Under the pieces are notes generated by a model that worked only from the letters and a program-made list of their open reading frames with translations, was not told the DNA's origin and did no database searches. A program made the position numbers and the translations under genes. Below, piece by piece: positions 8,760 through 15,834 of a stretch of DNA of 43,199 nucleotides; positions within the stretch are counted from its first letter, which is position 1; every line of letters begins with the position of its first letter. The stretch is from the NCBI GenBank assembly GCA_902785455.1, contig CACZYY010000023.1:1-43199 (forward strand), given 5' to 3'. Origin of the DNA: an uncultured Spirochaetaceae bacterium. Lineage in GTDB: Bacteria > Spirochaetota > Spirochaetia > Treponematales > Treponemataceae.

Positions 8760-8996
8760 TTATGAAAAAGAATCAGAGAATTCAGAATCTTTGCCTGTTG
8801 TTAAATATTCTACACTAACGCCAAGTACCTGAGCGATTTTTACGGCATTTCCAACAGTTGGTTCATTTCCGTTTTTAGCAAGATAACCATCGAGAGTACG
8901 TTTATTTATTCCTGTTTTTTGCGCAAGTTCCTTAGTCTGCAAATCCTGAAAATCAAGTTCATTACGCAAATTTTCTCTGAATCCCATTTTAGACAT
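8760..8996 (-). CDS. XRE-type helix-turn-helix regulator, probably C-terminally frameshifted
   Basis: Small DNA-binding protein: LQTKELAQKTGINKRTLDGYL is the helix-turn-helix, followed by PTVGNAVKIAQVLGVSVEYLTTGK. The frame is open back to 9038, but the start at 8996 (MSK) or 8987 (MGF) fits the family better; no start has a clear ribosome site. Beyond the stop, another frame continues without a break as KYRSFVNKIEKLPQDAKKC and ends at 8672. One extra T in the T5 tract (A at 8765-8769 on the plus strand) would explain this, so the intact protein would be about 30 residues longer. It is divergent from the cassette that follows and likely represses it. Confidence 0.75.
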   Translation of the reverse strand: MSKMGFRENLRNELDFQDLQTKELAQKTGINKRTLDGYLAKNGNEPTVGNAVKIAQVLGVSVEYLTTGKDSEFSDSFS

Positions 8997-9032
8997 TATA
9001 CGATTAAAACAGTAACCGATAATTTTTCTTGC

Positions 9033-9085
9033 TTGCATAATGTAATTTTCAGATTTATAATACTAGTATAATCGTAAGCAAATTC
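9033..9085. promoter_or_regulatory. Overlapping divergent promoters with a palindromic operator candidate
   Basis: Plus strand: TTGCAT (9033-9038), 17 bases, TATAAT (9056-9061), driving the cassette. Minus strand: TTGCTT (about 9080-9075), 16 bases, TATAAA, driving the XRE gene. The perfect palindrome ATACTAGTAT at 9060-9069 lies in both promoters and is a natural candidate site for the XRE protein. A second TATAAT is at 9067. Confidence 0.6.
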
Positions 9086-9116
9086 TTATCTTGCGGTTAT
9101 AAGGAGAATTTCAAAA

Positions 9117-9287
9117 ATGGCTCGATTCCAAATCACTTTTCAAAAAGTCCAGAACGGTAAAATCGTTTCAACAGCAGGAACAAGCGTTGAGGCAAACTCA
9201 ATCATGGAAGCAAAAAACAAATTCATGTCAAATCATTTACCGACAAACACATACAAATACAAGATTGTCTCTTGCGTGAAAAAATAA
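9117..9287 (+). CDS. Small unknown protein (56 aa), first gene of the cassette
   Basis: Starts MARFQITFQKVQNGKIVSTA and ends YKIVSCVKK; strong AAGGAG ribosome site at 9101-9106. The beginning looks like a beta-strand pair, with a helix EANSIMEAKNKFMSNHL in the middle. No family recognised and no membrane segment. It is the first gene after the divergent promoter, 9 bases before the next gene. Confidence 0.72.
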   Translation: MARFQITFQKVQNGKIVSTAGTSVEANSIMEAKNKFMSNHLPTNTYKYKIVSCVKK

Positions 9288-9296
9288 GGATTAAAA

Positions 9297-9581
9297 ATGT
9301 CAGAAAATTTTGATAAAATTGAAAATTTAGATTTAGACAAAGAGTTGGAAGGATTTGAAAATCTGACTAACAAAATAGATGCGTTGTGTATCGAAATTCA
9401 AAACGACATGGAACTTCTTGAAATTGCCAAGAAAGAACAAGGAAAGTACGAGTCTTTAGAAAAACAACTCGTAGAGCATCCAGAAAACGAAGTCAAAATA
9501 AAGGCAGAGATGCTTGCGATTGAGAAGGAAGTTGATGGACTTATGGCTCAGATTAAACCTTTGGGAAGTGAGGAGAAATAG
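9297..9581 (+). CDS. Coiled-coil protein of unknown function (94 aa)
   Basis: Acidic, almost wholly helical protein with heptad-like spacing from about residue 8 to 85 (ENLDLDKELEGFENLTNKID, MLAIEKEVDGLMAQIK). AGGATT precedes the ATG. No enzyme motif, signal peptide or membrane helix. It lies 3 bases before the next gene, so the two are probably co-translated. Likely a structural or partner-binding subunit; this is inference from shape only. Confidence 0.72.
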   Translation: MSENFDKIENLDLDKELEGFENLTNKIDALCIEIQNDMELLEIAKKEQGKYESLEKQLVEHPENEVKIKAEMLAIEKEVDGLMAQIKPLGSEEK

Positions 9582-9584
9582 AAA

Positions 9585-10736
9585 ATGGAAAATGAAGAAA
9601 TTTATCGTGATGTGATTTATGTGTATGAAGAGCCTGATTTCTCAGAAAATCGAGCTAACGAGTTTGGACTTGTTGAAAAAATGAAAAATCTTGTTGACAC
9701 ATATACGCAAGAGAGGAATAAACATTTTGCAGAATTGGAAAGGGCAAAATCTGATAACCAAAAAGGAGGTTTTTTAAAATTCTTTTCTGGATTTAAAGAG
9801 GCCATGTCTGATTCGAAACTTAGTCCTGCATGTGAAATGCAACTAGATTTAGGGAAAGCTATTGGAGAGTTTACTTCAATAAAATGGCTTCCTAATAAAT
9901 ATAAATATTGGCTCGATAAAGATGAAACTTACGATCAATTTTATAGATACTATGCAAGGTTTCCATTTTCTAATTTTACTGACGAAATGGACTTGCAAAC
10001 ACTTCTTGGATATTATCACACATACATAAAAAACTTACAAAATCGTTTTGCAAATGCTATATCAAAATTAAAAGAAGCTGTTCAAAATGCACATTTTATA
10101 TCCATTCAAGAATTAACTGATTTATGCAAGATAGATAAAATTTCCATTATAAATGCTTCCAAAGCTTTTTCTGGTCAGATTTTGATAAAACATCCGTTTA
10201 TGCCAAAAACATACATGGGCATTGAAACTTCTGAGAATGCTTTGTTTCATATAAAAATGCAATGTCTTTCGCGTATTATGCAATGTCTTGGGGCGACACG
10301 AATCAGCGGACATGCGTATGTAAGCGAAAATAAAAAAAGGGAAATTGATACCAATGGAAGAATTTCTTACAGTGCTGTAAGTGTTGAGGGAAGTTTTAAT
10401 AAAAATCAAGATGAAAAATACGAATCTGATTATATTCTCGAAGATGCTTTTTCTGGAGATTTCTCTGAATCCTCTTACGAAGAAGCTTTGAAAGAGGCTA
10501 AACGAATTGGTTTATATGATGATTTTGATATTAGGAATCTTCTTGACCAACGCAATCCGCAAAAAGAAAACAAAATGATAGCTCGCAAAGTAAAAATCGA
10601 ATTGACACGAGAACTAAATGAAAGTCTTGATATTGCTTTTGGTTTGCAAGCCTCTGGATTTGGGGTTAATGGTGCGTATAAAGAAATTTTGGAAACTAAT
10701 CGCAAAGTTATGTTTGAACTTGAAATTGAGTTTTAA
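9585..10736 (+). CDS. Unknown protein (383 aa), paralogue of the next gene
   Basis: Begins with EEIYRDVIYVYEEPDFS, echoed in the next protein by AEVVYICEPLDF. Residues ~172-383 are clearly homologous to residues ~105-343 of the next protein: LIKHPFMPKTYMGIET versus LIRHPFLPNTYINIDA; DQRNPQ versus DQRNPE; and the same ending with ELEIEF versus EFEVQF. The N-terminal half is helical and differs from the paralogue. No known domain, signal peptide or membrane helix recognised. Good AGGAG ribosome site. Base composition looks AT-richer than purL. Confidence 0.75.
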   Translation: MENEEIYRDVIYVYEEPDFSENRANEFGLVEKMKNLVDTYTQERNKHFAELERAKSDNQKGGFLKFFSGFKEAMSDSKLSPACEMQLDLGKAIGEFTSIKWLPNKYKYWLDKDETYDQFYRYYARFPFSNFTDEMDLQTLLGYYHTYIKNLQNRFANAISKLKEAVQNAHFISIQELTDLCKIDKISIINASKAFSGQILIKHPFMPKTYMGIETSENALFHIKMQCLSRIMQCLGATRISGHAYVSENKKREIDTNGRISYSAVSVEGSFNKNQDEKYESDYILEDAFSGDFSESSYEEALKEAKRIGLYDDFDIRNLLDQRNPQKENKMIARKVKIELTRELNESLDIAFGLQASGFGVNGAYKEILETNRKVMFELEIEF

Positions 10737-10756
10737 AATTAACAGGAAACAATAAA

Positions 10757-11788
10757 ATGTCAGAATCACAAAAATTAATCACTGCCGAAGTAGTTTATAT
10801 CTGTGAGCCACTTGATTTTACGTCTAAACCAGATTTCTTTGATACGCTTAAAAAAAACGCCGGGGACATCGTTGATAAAGTTATGCCAGAGAACCCCGTA
10901 GGCAAGATTGCGGTCGGTGCAGGGGCTGCGGCTGTGGCTTTTGCTGCTATGCCTGCAGGAATTGTCGGAACGCTTGCGGCCGGAGGTATTGCGGCGGGAG
11001 TCGGGGCATTGTTCGGAAAAGACAAGAAAAAGGTATCATTGCCTGAAAATACGGAAGTAAAAGATTTAACAGTTCAAGATTTTCTTACCATTGCAAAGGC
11101 TATGTATAAAAACGACAAGGATGTTAATCTTGATGATATTGCCGTTGTTCCGAGTGATATTGCAAAGAGTGTTTTTGAATCAGACAAAACCGGGATAAAA
11201 AACGTAAGGAATTTATCAGCAGGCTTGGTCTTGATTCGTCATCCATTCTTGCCGAACACATATATCAATATTGATGCGACGGAAAACGAATTGTTCCATA
11301 ACAAACAACATTGTATATCTCAAATTGTGCAGTTTCTTGGGGCAAAATCTTTGAAAGGTCATGCAAGGATAGCAGAATCCAAAAAAAGAACTGTTGATGC
11401 AAACGGCAATGTCTCATACAAAGATTTAAAAGTAAATGCAGCAATTCTGAGTGAACAGAATCAACATTATGAATCTGTATATAAATTTGAAGATACATTT
11501 GATGGAGATGATTATTCAGTGTCTTCCTATAATCAGGCCATTGAAAAAGCCGCTGAATTCGGACTTGATAAAGATGATGATATAAAACACTTGATTGACC
11601 AAAGAAATCCTGAAAATCCGCGTTCTATAAAATCAAGAAGAGTTTCGATTGAAATGTCCAGAGAGCTGAACAGTGCTCTTGATACGGCGATTTCGTTGGA
11701 AGCGGTCGGGGCTGAACTTAATGGCACTTACAAAGAAATCATCGAGAATCAGAAAAGAATTCTTTTTGAGTTTGAGGTGCAGTTTTAG
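10757..11788 (+). CDS. Unknown protein (343 aa) with a glycine/alanine-rich hydrophobic segment
   Basis: Tandem paralogue of the previous gene sharing its C-terminal ~200 residues. It differs by a hydrophobic Gly/Ala-rich stretch, residues ~49-87 (VGKIAVGAGAAAVAFAAMPA and onward to ALFG), which resembles a glycine-zipper membrane helix pair, followed by KDKKK. This suggests one duplicate is soluble and the other membrane-inserting. No catalytic motif recognised. AGGA lies 12 bases before the ATG. 12 bases separate it from the next small membrane protein. Confidence 0.75.
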   Translation: MSESQKLITAEVVYICEPLDFTSKPDFFDTLKKNAGDIVDKVMPENPVGKIAVGAGAAAVAFAAMPAGIVGTLAAGGIAAGVGALFGKDKKKVSLPENTEVKDLTVQDFLTIAKAMYKNDKDVNLDDIAVVPSDIAKSVFESDKTGIKNVRNLSAGLVLIRHPFLPNTYINIDATENELFHNKQHCISQIVQFLGAKSLKGHARIAESKKRTVDANGNVSYKDLKVNAAILSEQNQHYESVYKFEDTFDGDDYSVSSYNQAIEKAAEFGLDKDDDIKHLIDQRNPENPRSIKSRRVSIEMSRELNSALDTAISLEAVGAELNGTYKEIIENQKRILFEFEVQF

Positions 11789-11800
11789 GAATTAGTATTT

Positions 11801-12052
11801 ATGAAGTTTCTCGCAGAAATTGCAAAAGGTATATTTCAACTTTTCGGCCCCACCATCGGTAGAGGGCTTCTTGCTGCTGCAAAATGGATTGGAAAAGCTT
11901 TGCTCGCAGTTTTAATTTTCATTTTTGATTTACTCGTAAAAATCGGAAAGTTCATAATCGCATTCGCACAAGTTCATCCTGTCATTTTTGTCGTGATTGT
12001 TGTACTCTTAATTATCGTAGTTCTGCTTTATTTAAAGTATGAATATTGGTAA
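11801..12052 (+). CDS. Small membrane protein (83 aa)
   Basis: The N-terminal half is an amphipathic, Lys-spaced helical region (FLAEIAKGIFQLFGPTIG, ILDLLVKIGKF-like spacing); residues ~58-78 form a clear membrane helix (VIFVVIVVLLIIVVLLYLKY). It ends YEYW. AGGA precedes the start. Size and layout recall small pore-forming or membrane-anchoring subunits, but no family is recognised. Confidence 0.68.
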   Translation: MKFLAEIAKGIFQLFGPTIGRGLLAAAKWIGKALLAVLIFIFDLLVKIGKFIIAFAQVHPVIFVVIVVLLIIVVLLYLKYEYW

Positions 12053-12083
12053 TCAACAAGTTTAATTTTGATGGAAGTACATC

Positions 12084-12161
12084 ATGCCTAAATTATCCGA
12101 AGAACAAAACTCAATTCTGAAAAAAATCTTTGACTCGTTCCAGACAATGAAGATGGATTAA
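12084..12161 (+). pseudogene. Orphaned 5' end of the DUF1232 gene (frameshift)
   Basis: ATG at 12084 with GGAAG upstream encodes MPKLSEEQNSILKKIFDSFQ and then stops at 12161. The downstream DUF1232 frame continues the same protein plausibly as PDNEDGLKKSITNKWLKSF from about 12141 without its own ribosome site. One base gained or lost near 12131-12148 would join them into a protein of about 348 residues. Confidence 0.6.
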
Positions 12162-12223
12162 AGAAGAGCATTACAAACAAGTGGCTGAAAAGTTTTGCGG
12201 AAGAGATTTTATGTCTCATTGAT

Positions 12224-13132
12224 ATGGTTAAGGCCGTCGCACAGCGGGATTATACGGAAATTTCAAAAGTCAGTCTTGCCACGATTGTATTCACGCTGAT
12301 TTATGTCTTTTCTCCCTTGGACTTGATTCCAGATGTCGTTCCTGGGGTTGGTTTTCTTGATGATGCCGGCATGGTCGGACTTTGCCTTAAATTCGTTCAT
12401 GATGCTGTTATGGCTTACAAGGAGTGGGCAGAAAAAACAGGCGAAGTAACAAAATGGATTGAGAATAAAGCTTTGAGCATAGTTCAGGCAGAAATTGAGC
12501 CAAAAGTTCGTTCTTTTTGCAAGGAAGCCGTGTTTTGGAGCGTAGTCGGGCTTATATTTTCGCTTTCGGGAATACTGATTCTTTTTCTAAAACCTTTCCC
12601 CAATTCCTTAAATAACGATATTGCTTTCATAATTTCTGATGTAACGTTGATTTTTACGATTTTGCGAATTATTTTTACTTGCATTCATTATCGCAAAGAT
12701 GTCGCAAGATTCATACAAAACTGGCAATCCTTGAAAGGTGAGAAGCGGCGTTTTCAGAGAGCAATCGGAAAGACGATTTTGATTTGCCTTCCTCAGAATT
12801 CAGTGATTCGCTTTGCAATCGAAAAATTTGGCGGGGTTAAAGTAATTGATGACAAAATTTCAGTGGATGATGTTTTTGTGATTAAGGAAAAACTTCCGCT
12901 TTCAGATTTCAACGAGCATTTCCCAGATTTGTTCTCGCTCGTAAAACATTATATCTGGTGTTTCCGCAGAATTTTTGCGATGACACTTTCTATCATCGTT
13001 GTGAGCAGTGGCGGCATCGTTTTTGTTCTAAAATACTATGCAATTTCTGCTTCAAGCGACATGTCCTTTATTGAACGATTATGGCAGCCGTTCGTTAATG
13101 TCTGGAATGTGATTCAAGGTGCGATAATATGA
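12224..13132 (+). CDS. DUF1232 (YkvA-like) membrane protein, 5' end in another frame
   Basis: Carries the YkvA hallmark FSPLDLIPDVVPGVGFLDDA (within residues ~25-48), a short membrane-linked domain of unknown biochemical role. Further hydrophobic helices lie at ~98-117, ~125-147 and ~245-270. The first in-frame ATG at 12224 has no ribosome site, and homologous-looking sequence continues upstream into the 12084 fragment, so the gene is probably frameshifted here. Its end overlaps the next start by four bases (ATGA), which indicates translational coupling. Confidence 0.72.
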   Translation: MVKAVAQRDYTEISKVSLATIVFTLIYVFSPLDLIPDVVPGVGFLDDAGMVGLCLKFVHDAVMAYKEWAEKTGEVTKWIENKALSIVQAEIEPKVRSFCKEAVFWSVVGLIFSLSGILILFLKPFPNSLNNDIAFIISDVTLIFTILRIIFTCIHYRKDVARFIQNWQSLKGEKRRFQRAIGKTILICLPQNSVIRFAIEKFGGVKVIDDKISVDDVFVIKEKLPLSDFNEHFPDLFSLVKHYIWCFRRIFAMTLSIIVVSSGGIVFVLKYYAISASSDMSFIERLWQPFVNVWNVIQGAII

Positions 13133-13356
13133 TTTGTAGATTCTGTGGTGATAACTTAAAAAGCGTAAATCAAAAATTGCTCTCATCTCTCGGCGAACGC
13201 TGTAACGGCAATCCAAGCGGCAAACATATTGGTGTGACAGATTGTGTTTGTTGCGTTTATTGTGGTGACGAAGCAAGACCGCAGAATGGAAGATTGATTA
13301 CTAAACTTGGCTTGCAATGCAAAAATTCCCCGACAGGTGGGCATTGCTTGCAGTAA
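13129..13356 (+). CDS. Small double zinc-module protein (75 aa)
   Basis: Two internal repeats with identical spacing: C3-X2-C6-X18-C25-X7-H33 and C42-X2-C45-X18-C64-X7-H72. Both modules share CGD near the first cysteine pair, an LG before the third cysteine and NP/SP-G-H at the end. Each could bind one zinc ion through three Cys and one His. C39, C41 and C73 are extra. It overlaps the DUF1232 gene by four bases and closes the cassette. No named family recognised. Confidence 0.75.
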   Translation: MICRFCGDNLKSVNQKLLSSLGERCNGNPSGKHIGVTDCVCCVYCGDEARPQNGRLITKLGLQCKNSPTGGHCLQ

Positions 13357-13412
13357 GGAAGTCAAGCGGCTAAAAACTTGAAGCAGATTCGTATTTCAGC
13401 TATGCTTTCAAC

Positions 13413-13457
13413 ATGTCAAGATTAACTCTTGACATCTGCGCAATCTGCCGTTAAATT
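13413..13457 (+). promoter_or_regulatory. 6S RNA promoter with inverted repeat over the -35 box
   Basis: TTGACA (13429-13434), 17 bases, TAAATT (13452-13457). ATGTCAAGA (13413-13421) and TCTTGACAT (13427-13435) form a perfect 9-base inverted repeat whose right arm contains the -35 box. It could be an operator; without a T-run it is not a terminator. Confidence 0.65.
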
Positions 13458-13463
13458 ATAGTT

Positions 13464-13604
13464 GTAGCAACAAGTGTGCTACCTAGGCGTTGAAGTGAAG
13501 CGTTCTGCCCAGAAGGAGTGCTTCATGGAGTCCCCTGACGGTTAATATTTTACCAAAACTGGGCTTAGGCCATTCGCGAGTGGCTGAAGGAAAAATACTT
13601 GTAA
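13464..13604 (+). ncRNA. ssrS: 6S RNA
   Basis: The segment AGTCCCCTGACGG followed by AATATTTTACC closely resembles the E. coli 6S bubble strand (AGUCCCCUGAGCCG, AUAUUUCAUACC). The ends pair: ACAAGTGT (13470-13477) with ATACTTGT (13595-13602). Inner helices are CCTAGG with CTTAGG and GCCCAG (13507-13512) with CTGGGC (13559-13564); GCCATTCGCGAGTGGC forms another hairpin. 6S RNA mimics an open promoter and sequesters sigma-70 RNA polymerase in stationary phase. Exact ends are estimates. Confidence 0.75.
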
Positions 13605-13605
13605 G

Positions 13606-13633
13606 GCTCTGCCAATGTGCAGGGCTTTTTTTT
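13606..13633 (+). terminator. Terminator of the 6S RNA
   Basis: GCTCTGC (13606-13612) pairs with GCAGGGC (13619-13625), followed by eight T and further T-rich sequence. Confidence 0.82.
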
Positions 13634-13643
13634 ATTTATTTTT

Positions 13644-14039
13644 ATGAACAACATTCTTGATTCCGCAAAAAATTTTTCTCGTCTCCTTGATATTGAATAT
13701 GAAATAATTCTTGCAAAAAAGGGAAATCAGGTCAGGCTTCTTATTTCATTTGAAAAGATTAATTTTTATCATCTTGCAGGCTTGCAGTATCTCACGGACA
13801 TTCACGAACTTGATAATCAGCGTGAAATAGTATTCGATTGGATTTTATCCGAATCAATCAAAACTGAAAGAATCGAGTCTTCCCAATTTTATCCAAAAAT
13901 AAAAGAGCGTGTTCACTACCTCGCCCAGCTTGAATCAATTTTTGACAGCAACGACACGGTTTTCAAATATGACGAAAAAGAAAATATTCTGACATCACAA
14001 ATTACAGGTGACTATTTCTCCGGAAAAGCAACCCATTAG
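13644..14039 (+). CDS. PBECR4-like nuclease-domain protein, possibly truncated
   Basis: 131 residues from the ATG at 13644. NFYHLAGLQYLTDI (residues ~45-58) and the spacing of later segments resemble the PBECR4 group of RelE/colicin/EndoU-like nuclease domains found in phage and toxin polymorphic loci. The protein stops at GDYFSGKATH, where I would expect the domain to continue, so it may lack its C-terminal end. It has no clear ribosome site and follows the 6S terminator. The family call is from memory of the motif and is moderate. Confidence 0.55.
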   Translation: MNNILDSAKNFSRLLDIEYEIILAKKGNQVRLLISFEKINFYHLAGLQYLTDIHELDNQREIVFDWILSESIKTERIESSQFYPKIKERVHYLAQLESIFDSNDTVFKYDEKENILTSQITGDYFSGKATH

Positions 14040-14093
14040 TCCCCCGCCCTTCCCCCACTTTTCTTTTTCCCGATTTTTCATTATCTTTAAACC

Positions 14094-14951
14094 ATGAATA
14101 ACACAGATTTTCTTGAAATTAACGATATAACTTTTACCTACCCGGCTGTTGAGGGTGATTTGGACGAGAACGGCAAGCAGATTGAGCCCAAGCCGATTTT
14201 TGAGCATTTTTCAGCCAAACTTCCAAAAGGATTCGTCAGCTTTGTCGGGCAGAACGGCTGCGGTAAAACTACTCTCATGCTTTTGGCAAGCGGACGCCTT
14301 ACTCCCCAGAGCGGAACAGTCTCTCTTTTAGGGCAGAATCCTGCAAAACTCGACGACGAGCAAAAAAATCTCCTTGCTTCTGTGATTTATCAGAACATGG
14401 AATTTGAAACCGAAGACAAAGTTAGCGAGCTTCTTTCGTATGTTTATCAGAACGGCGCGCTCAGAGGCAGTGCAAAGGCAATCCGCGAGTCAACTGAAGG
14501 CGGCGATCTTCTCGGCGAAGTAATCGACATTTTCGAGCTCAAGGATGTTCTTGACCACGCGCTCACCCATTTGAGCAAAGGCGAAATTCAGCGTGTTCTG
14601 CTTGCTTTCGGCATCCTCTACGGAAGCGCGTCACTTTTCATGGACGAGCCTCTTTTTGCGATGGAGCCTCATCAAAAGGAAGCTGCCCTCGCCTACCTCA
14701 AGGAATACGTCCACAAGACAGGCACCACGATTTATATCTCTATGCATGAGCTTGATTTAACCAAAAAGTATGCCGACACTGTTCTGCTCTTCTACCCTAA
14801 CCGCGACATGGCACTCGGCACTCCAGAAGAAGTCCTCACCCGCGACGATGTAGAAAAGGCTTATGGTGTTCCGTATGCCATGCTCAAAGACCACGAAAAC
14901 CTCAGCCGCGAGTACCTCAACTCTCTGAGCCAGAAAAAAGAAGAAAAATAG
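14094..14951 (+). CDS. Orphan ABC transporter ATP-binding protein
   Basis: ATPase subunit with Walker A GQNGCGKTT (residues ~52-60), Q-loop YQNMEFE, signature LSKGEIQRV, Walker B SLFMDEP and the switch histidine in ISMHELDLT. 285 residues, similar in layout to cobalt/ECF-type ATPases. No permease or binding protein lies next to it, so the substrate is unknown and it may act with a distant partner. No ribosome site is visible; a weak TATCTT box sits six bases before the ATG. Confidence 0.85.
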   Translation: MNNTDFLEINDITFTYPAVEGDLDENGKQIEPKPIFEHFSAKLPKGFVSFVGQNGCGKTTLMLLASGRLTPQSGTVSLLGQNPAKLDDEQKNLLASVIYQNMEFETEDKVSELLSYVYQNGALRGSAKAIRESTEGGDLLGEVIDIFELKDVLDHALTHLSKGEIQRVLLAFGILYGSASLFMDEPLFAMEPHQKEAALAYLKEYVHKTGTTIYISMHELDLTKKYADTVLLFYPNRDMALGTPEEVLTRDDVEKAYGVPYAMLKDHENLSREYLNSLSQKKEEK

Positions 14952-14959
14952 GCGCAAAT

Positions 14960-15056
14960 TAAGCGGCTGCGGGCTTTCCGTGGTTCCGCGCTAACCGCGC
15001 TCCATTCAGCATAAGCCATGCTGCACATGACTTATGCTGAACGCTACGCGCCACTA
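14960..15056. repeat. Intergenic palindromes between ABC ATPase and CBS-ACT gene
   Basis: TTCAGCATAAGCCATG (15005-15020) pairs with CATGACTTATGCTGAA (15026-15041) at 15 of 16 positions. GC-rich short inverted pieces (GCGGTTAGCGCGG on one strand, GCTACGCGCC) flank it. No T-run on either strand. Nothing else recognised from 14952 to 15132. Confidence 0.55.
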
Positions 15057-15132
15057 CAATCCCGTGCGGTAATTTACTGGATTTGCCTGGGGAATGAAAT
15101 GGCATTGTCATTATTGGTCTTGATCCGAAAAA

Positions 15133-15771
15133 CTATCTCAAATCCTTAATGTCTGCACCAAGAGTTTTTAGGATTTCCCCGACAGTTTCTTTTGATATTC
15201 CAATAATCTTTAGTGTGATAATTCTTTTGCTTACGTCGCTTCCGTCGGCTGTGATTACAGAGACAATCTTGCCGTTCTTGTCAGCGATTGCCTTACTGAT
15301 TTTGGCAAGCTCGCCCGGATTATCGTTTGCTTCGACTTCTGCGCGGACTCCCTCATATCTGAATCCGAACATGTCGACTACAGCCTTGAAAAGATCAGTC
15401 TTTGTAAGAATTCCCGAAAGAACTTCGCCGTCCATGACAATCAGGCTGGAAATTCCCTTCTCCGACATGATTTTTGCGGCTTCTTCAATCGTTGCATCCT
15501 TTTGAATCGTAATCGGGTGCGTTTTCATCACTTTTTCGACGGTGATTTTTGAAAGAAGATAGCTCAATTCGTAAATATCGAGGGTTGTGGCGTTTGAAGG
15601 CATGGTTTTCTTTAAATCAGTCTTCGTAATAACGCCTATAAGTTTGCCAGAATCATCGAGGACAGGAACTTTTGTAATCTGCTCCCTGTCCATGGTGCTT
15701 TTGACATTGGAAATCAGTTCTTTGGGGTTGGTATAAATCGGATTTTTGGTCATAAAATCGCGTACAATCAT
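15133..15771 (-). CDS. CBS-pair plus ACT domain protein (AcuB-like)
   Basis: Two CBS motifs, MIVRDFMTKNPIYTNPKELI (residues 1-20) and VEKVMKTHPITIQKDATIEE (~75-95), which usually bind adenine nucleotides, followed by a C-terminal ACT domain (VRAEVEANDNPGELAKISKA), which usually binds amino acids. 212 residues, normal for AcuB-like sensors. No enzyme domain is attached, so it probably regulates another protein or metabolic step. GGAGG precedes the ATG. Single gene between convergent and same-strand neighbours. Confidence 0.85.
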   Translation of the reverse strand: MIVRDFMTKNPIYTNPKELISNVKSTMDREQITKVPVLDDSGKLIGVITKTDLKKTMPSNATTLDIYELSYLLSKITVEKVMKTHPITIQKDATIEEAAKIMSEKGISSLIVMDGEVLSGILTKTDLFKAVVDMFGFRYEGVRAEVEANDNPGELAKISKAIADKNGKIVSVITADGSDVSKRIITLKIIGISKETVGEILKTLGADIKDLR

Positions 15772-15834
15772 AAGCGCCTCCTATTTCTTTCCTATATATG
15801 ATAGCACACATTTTGGGAATTCAATAGGAATTTT

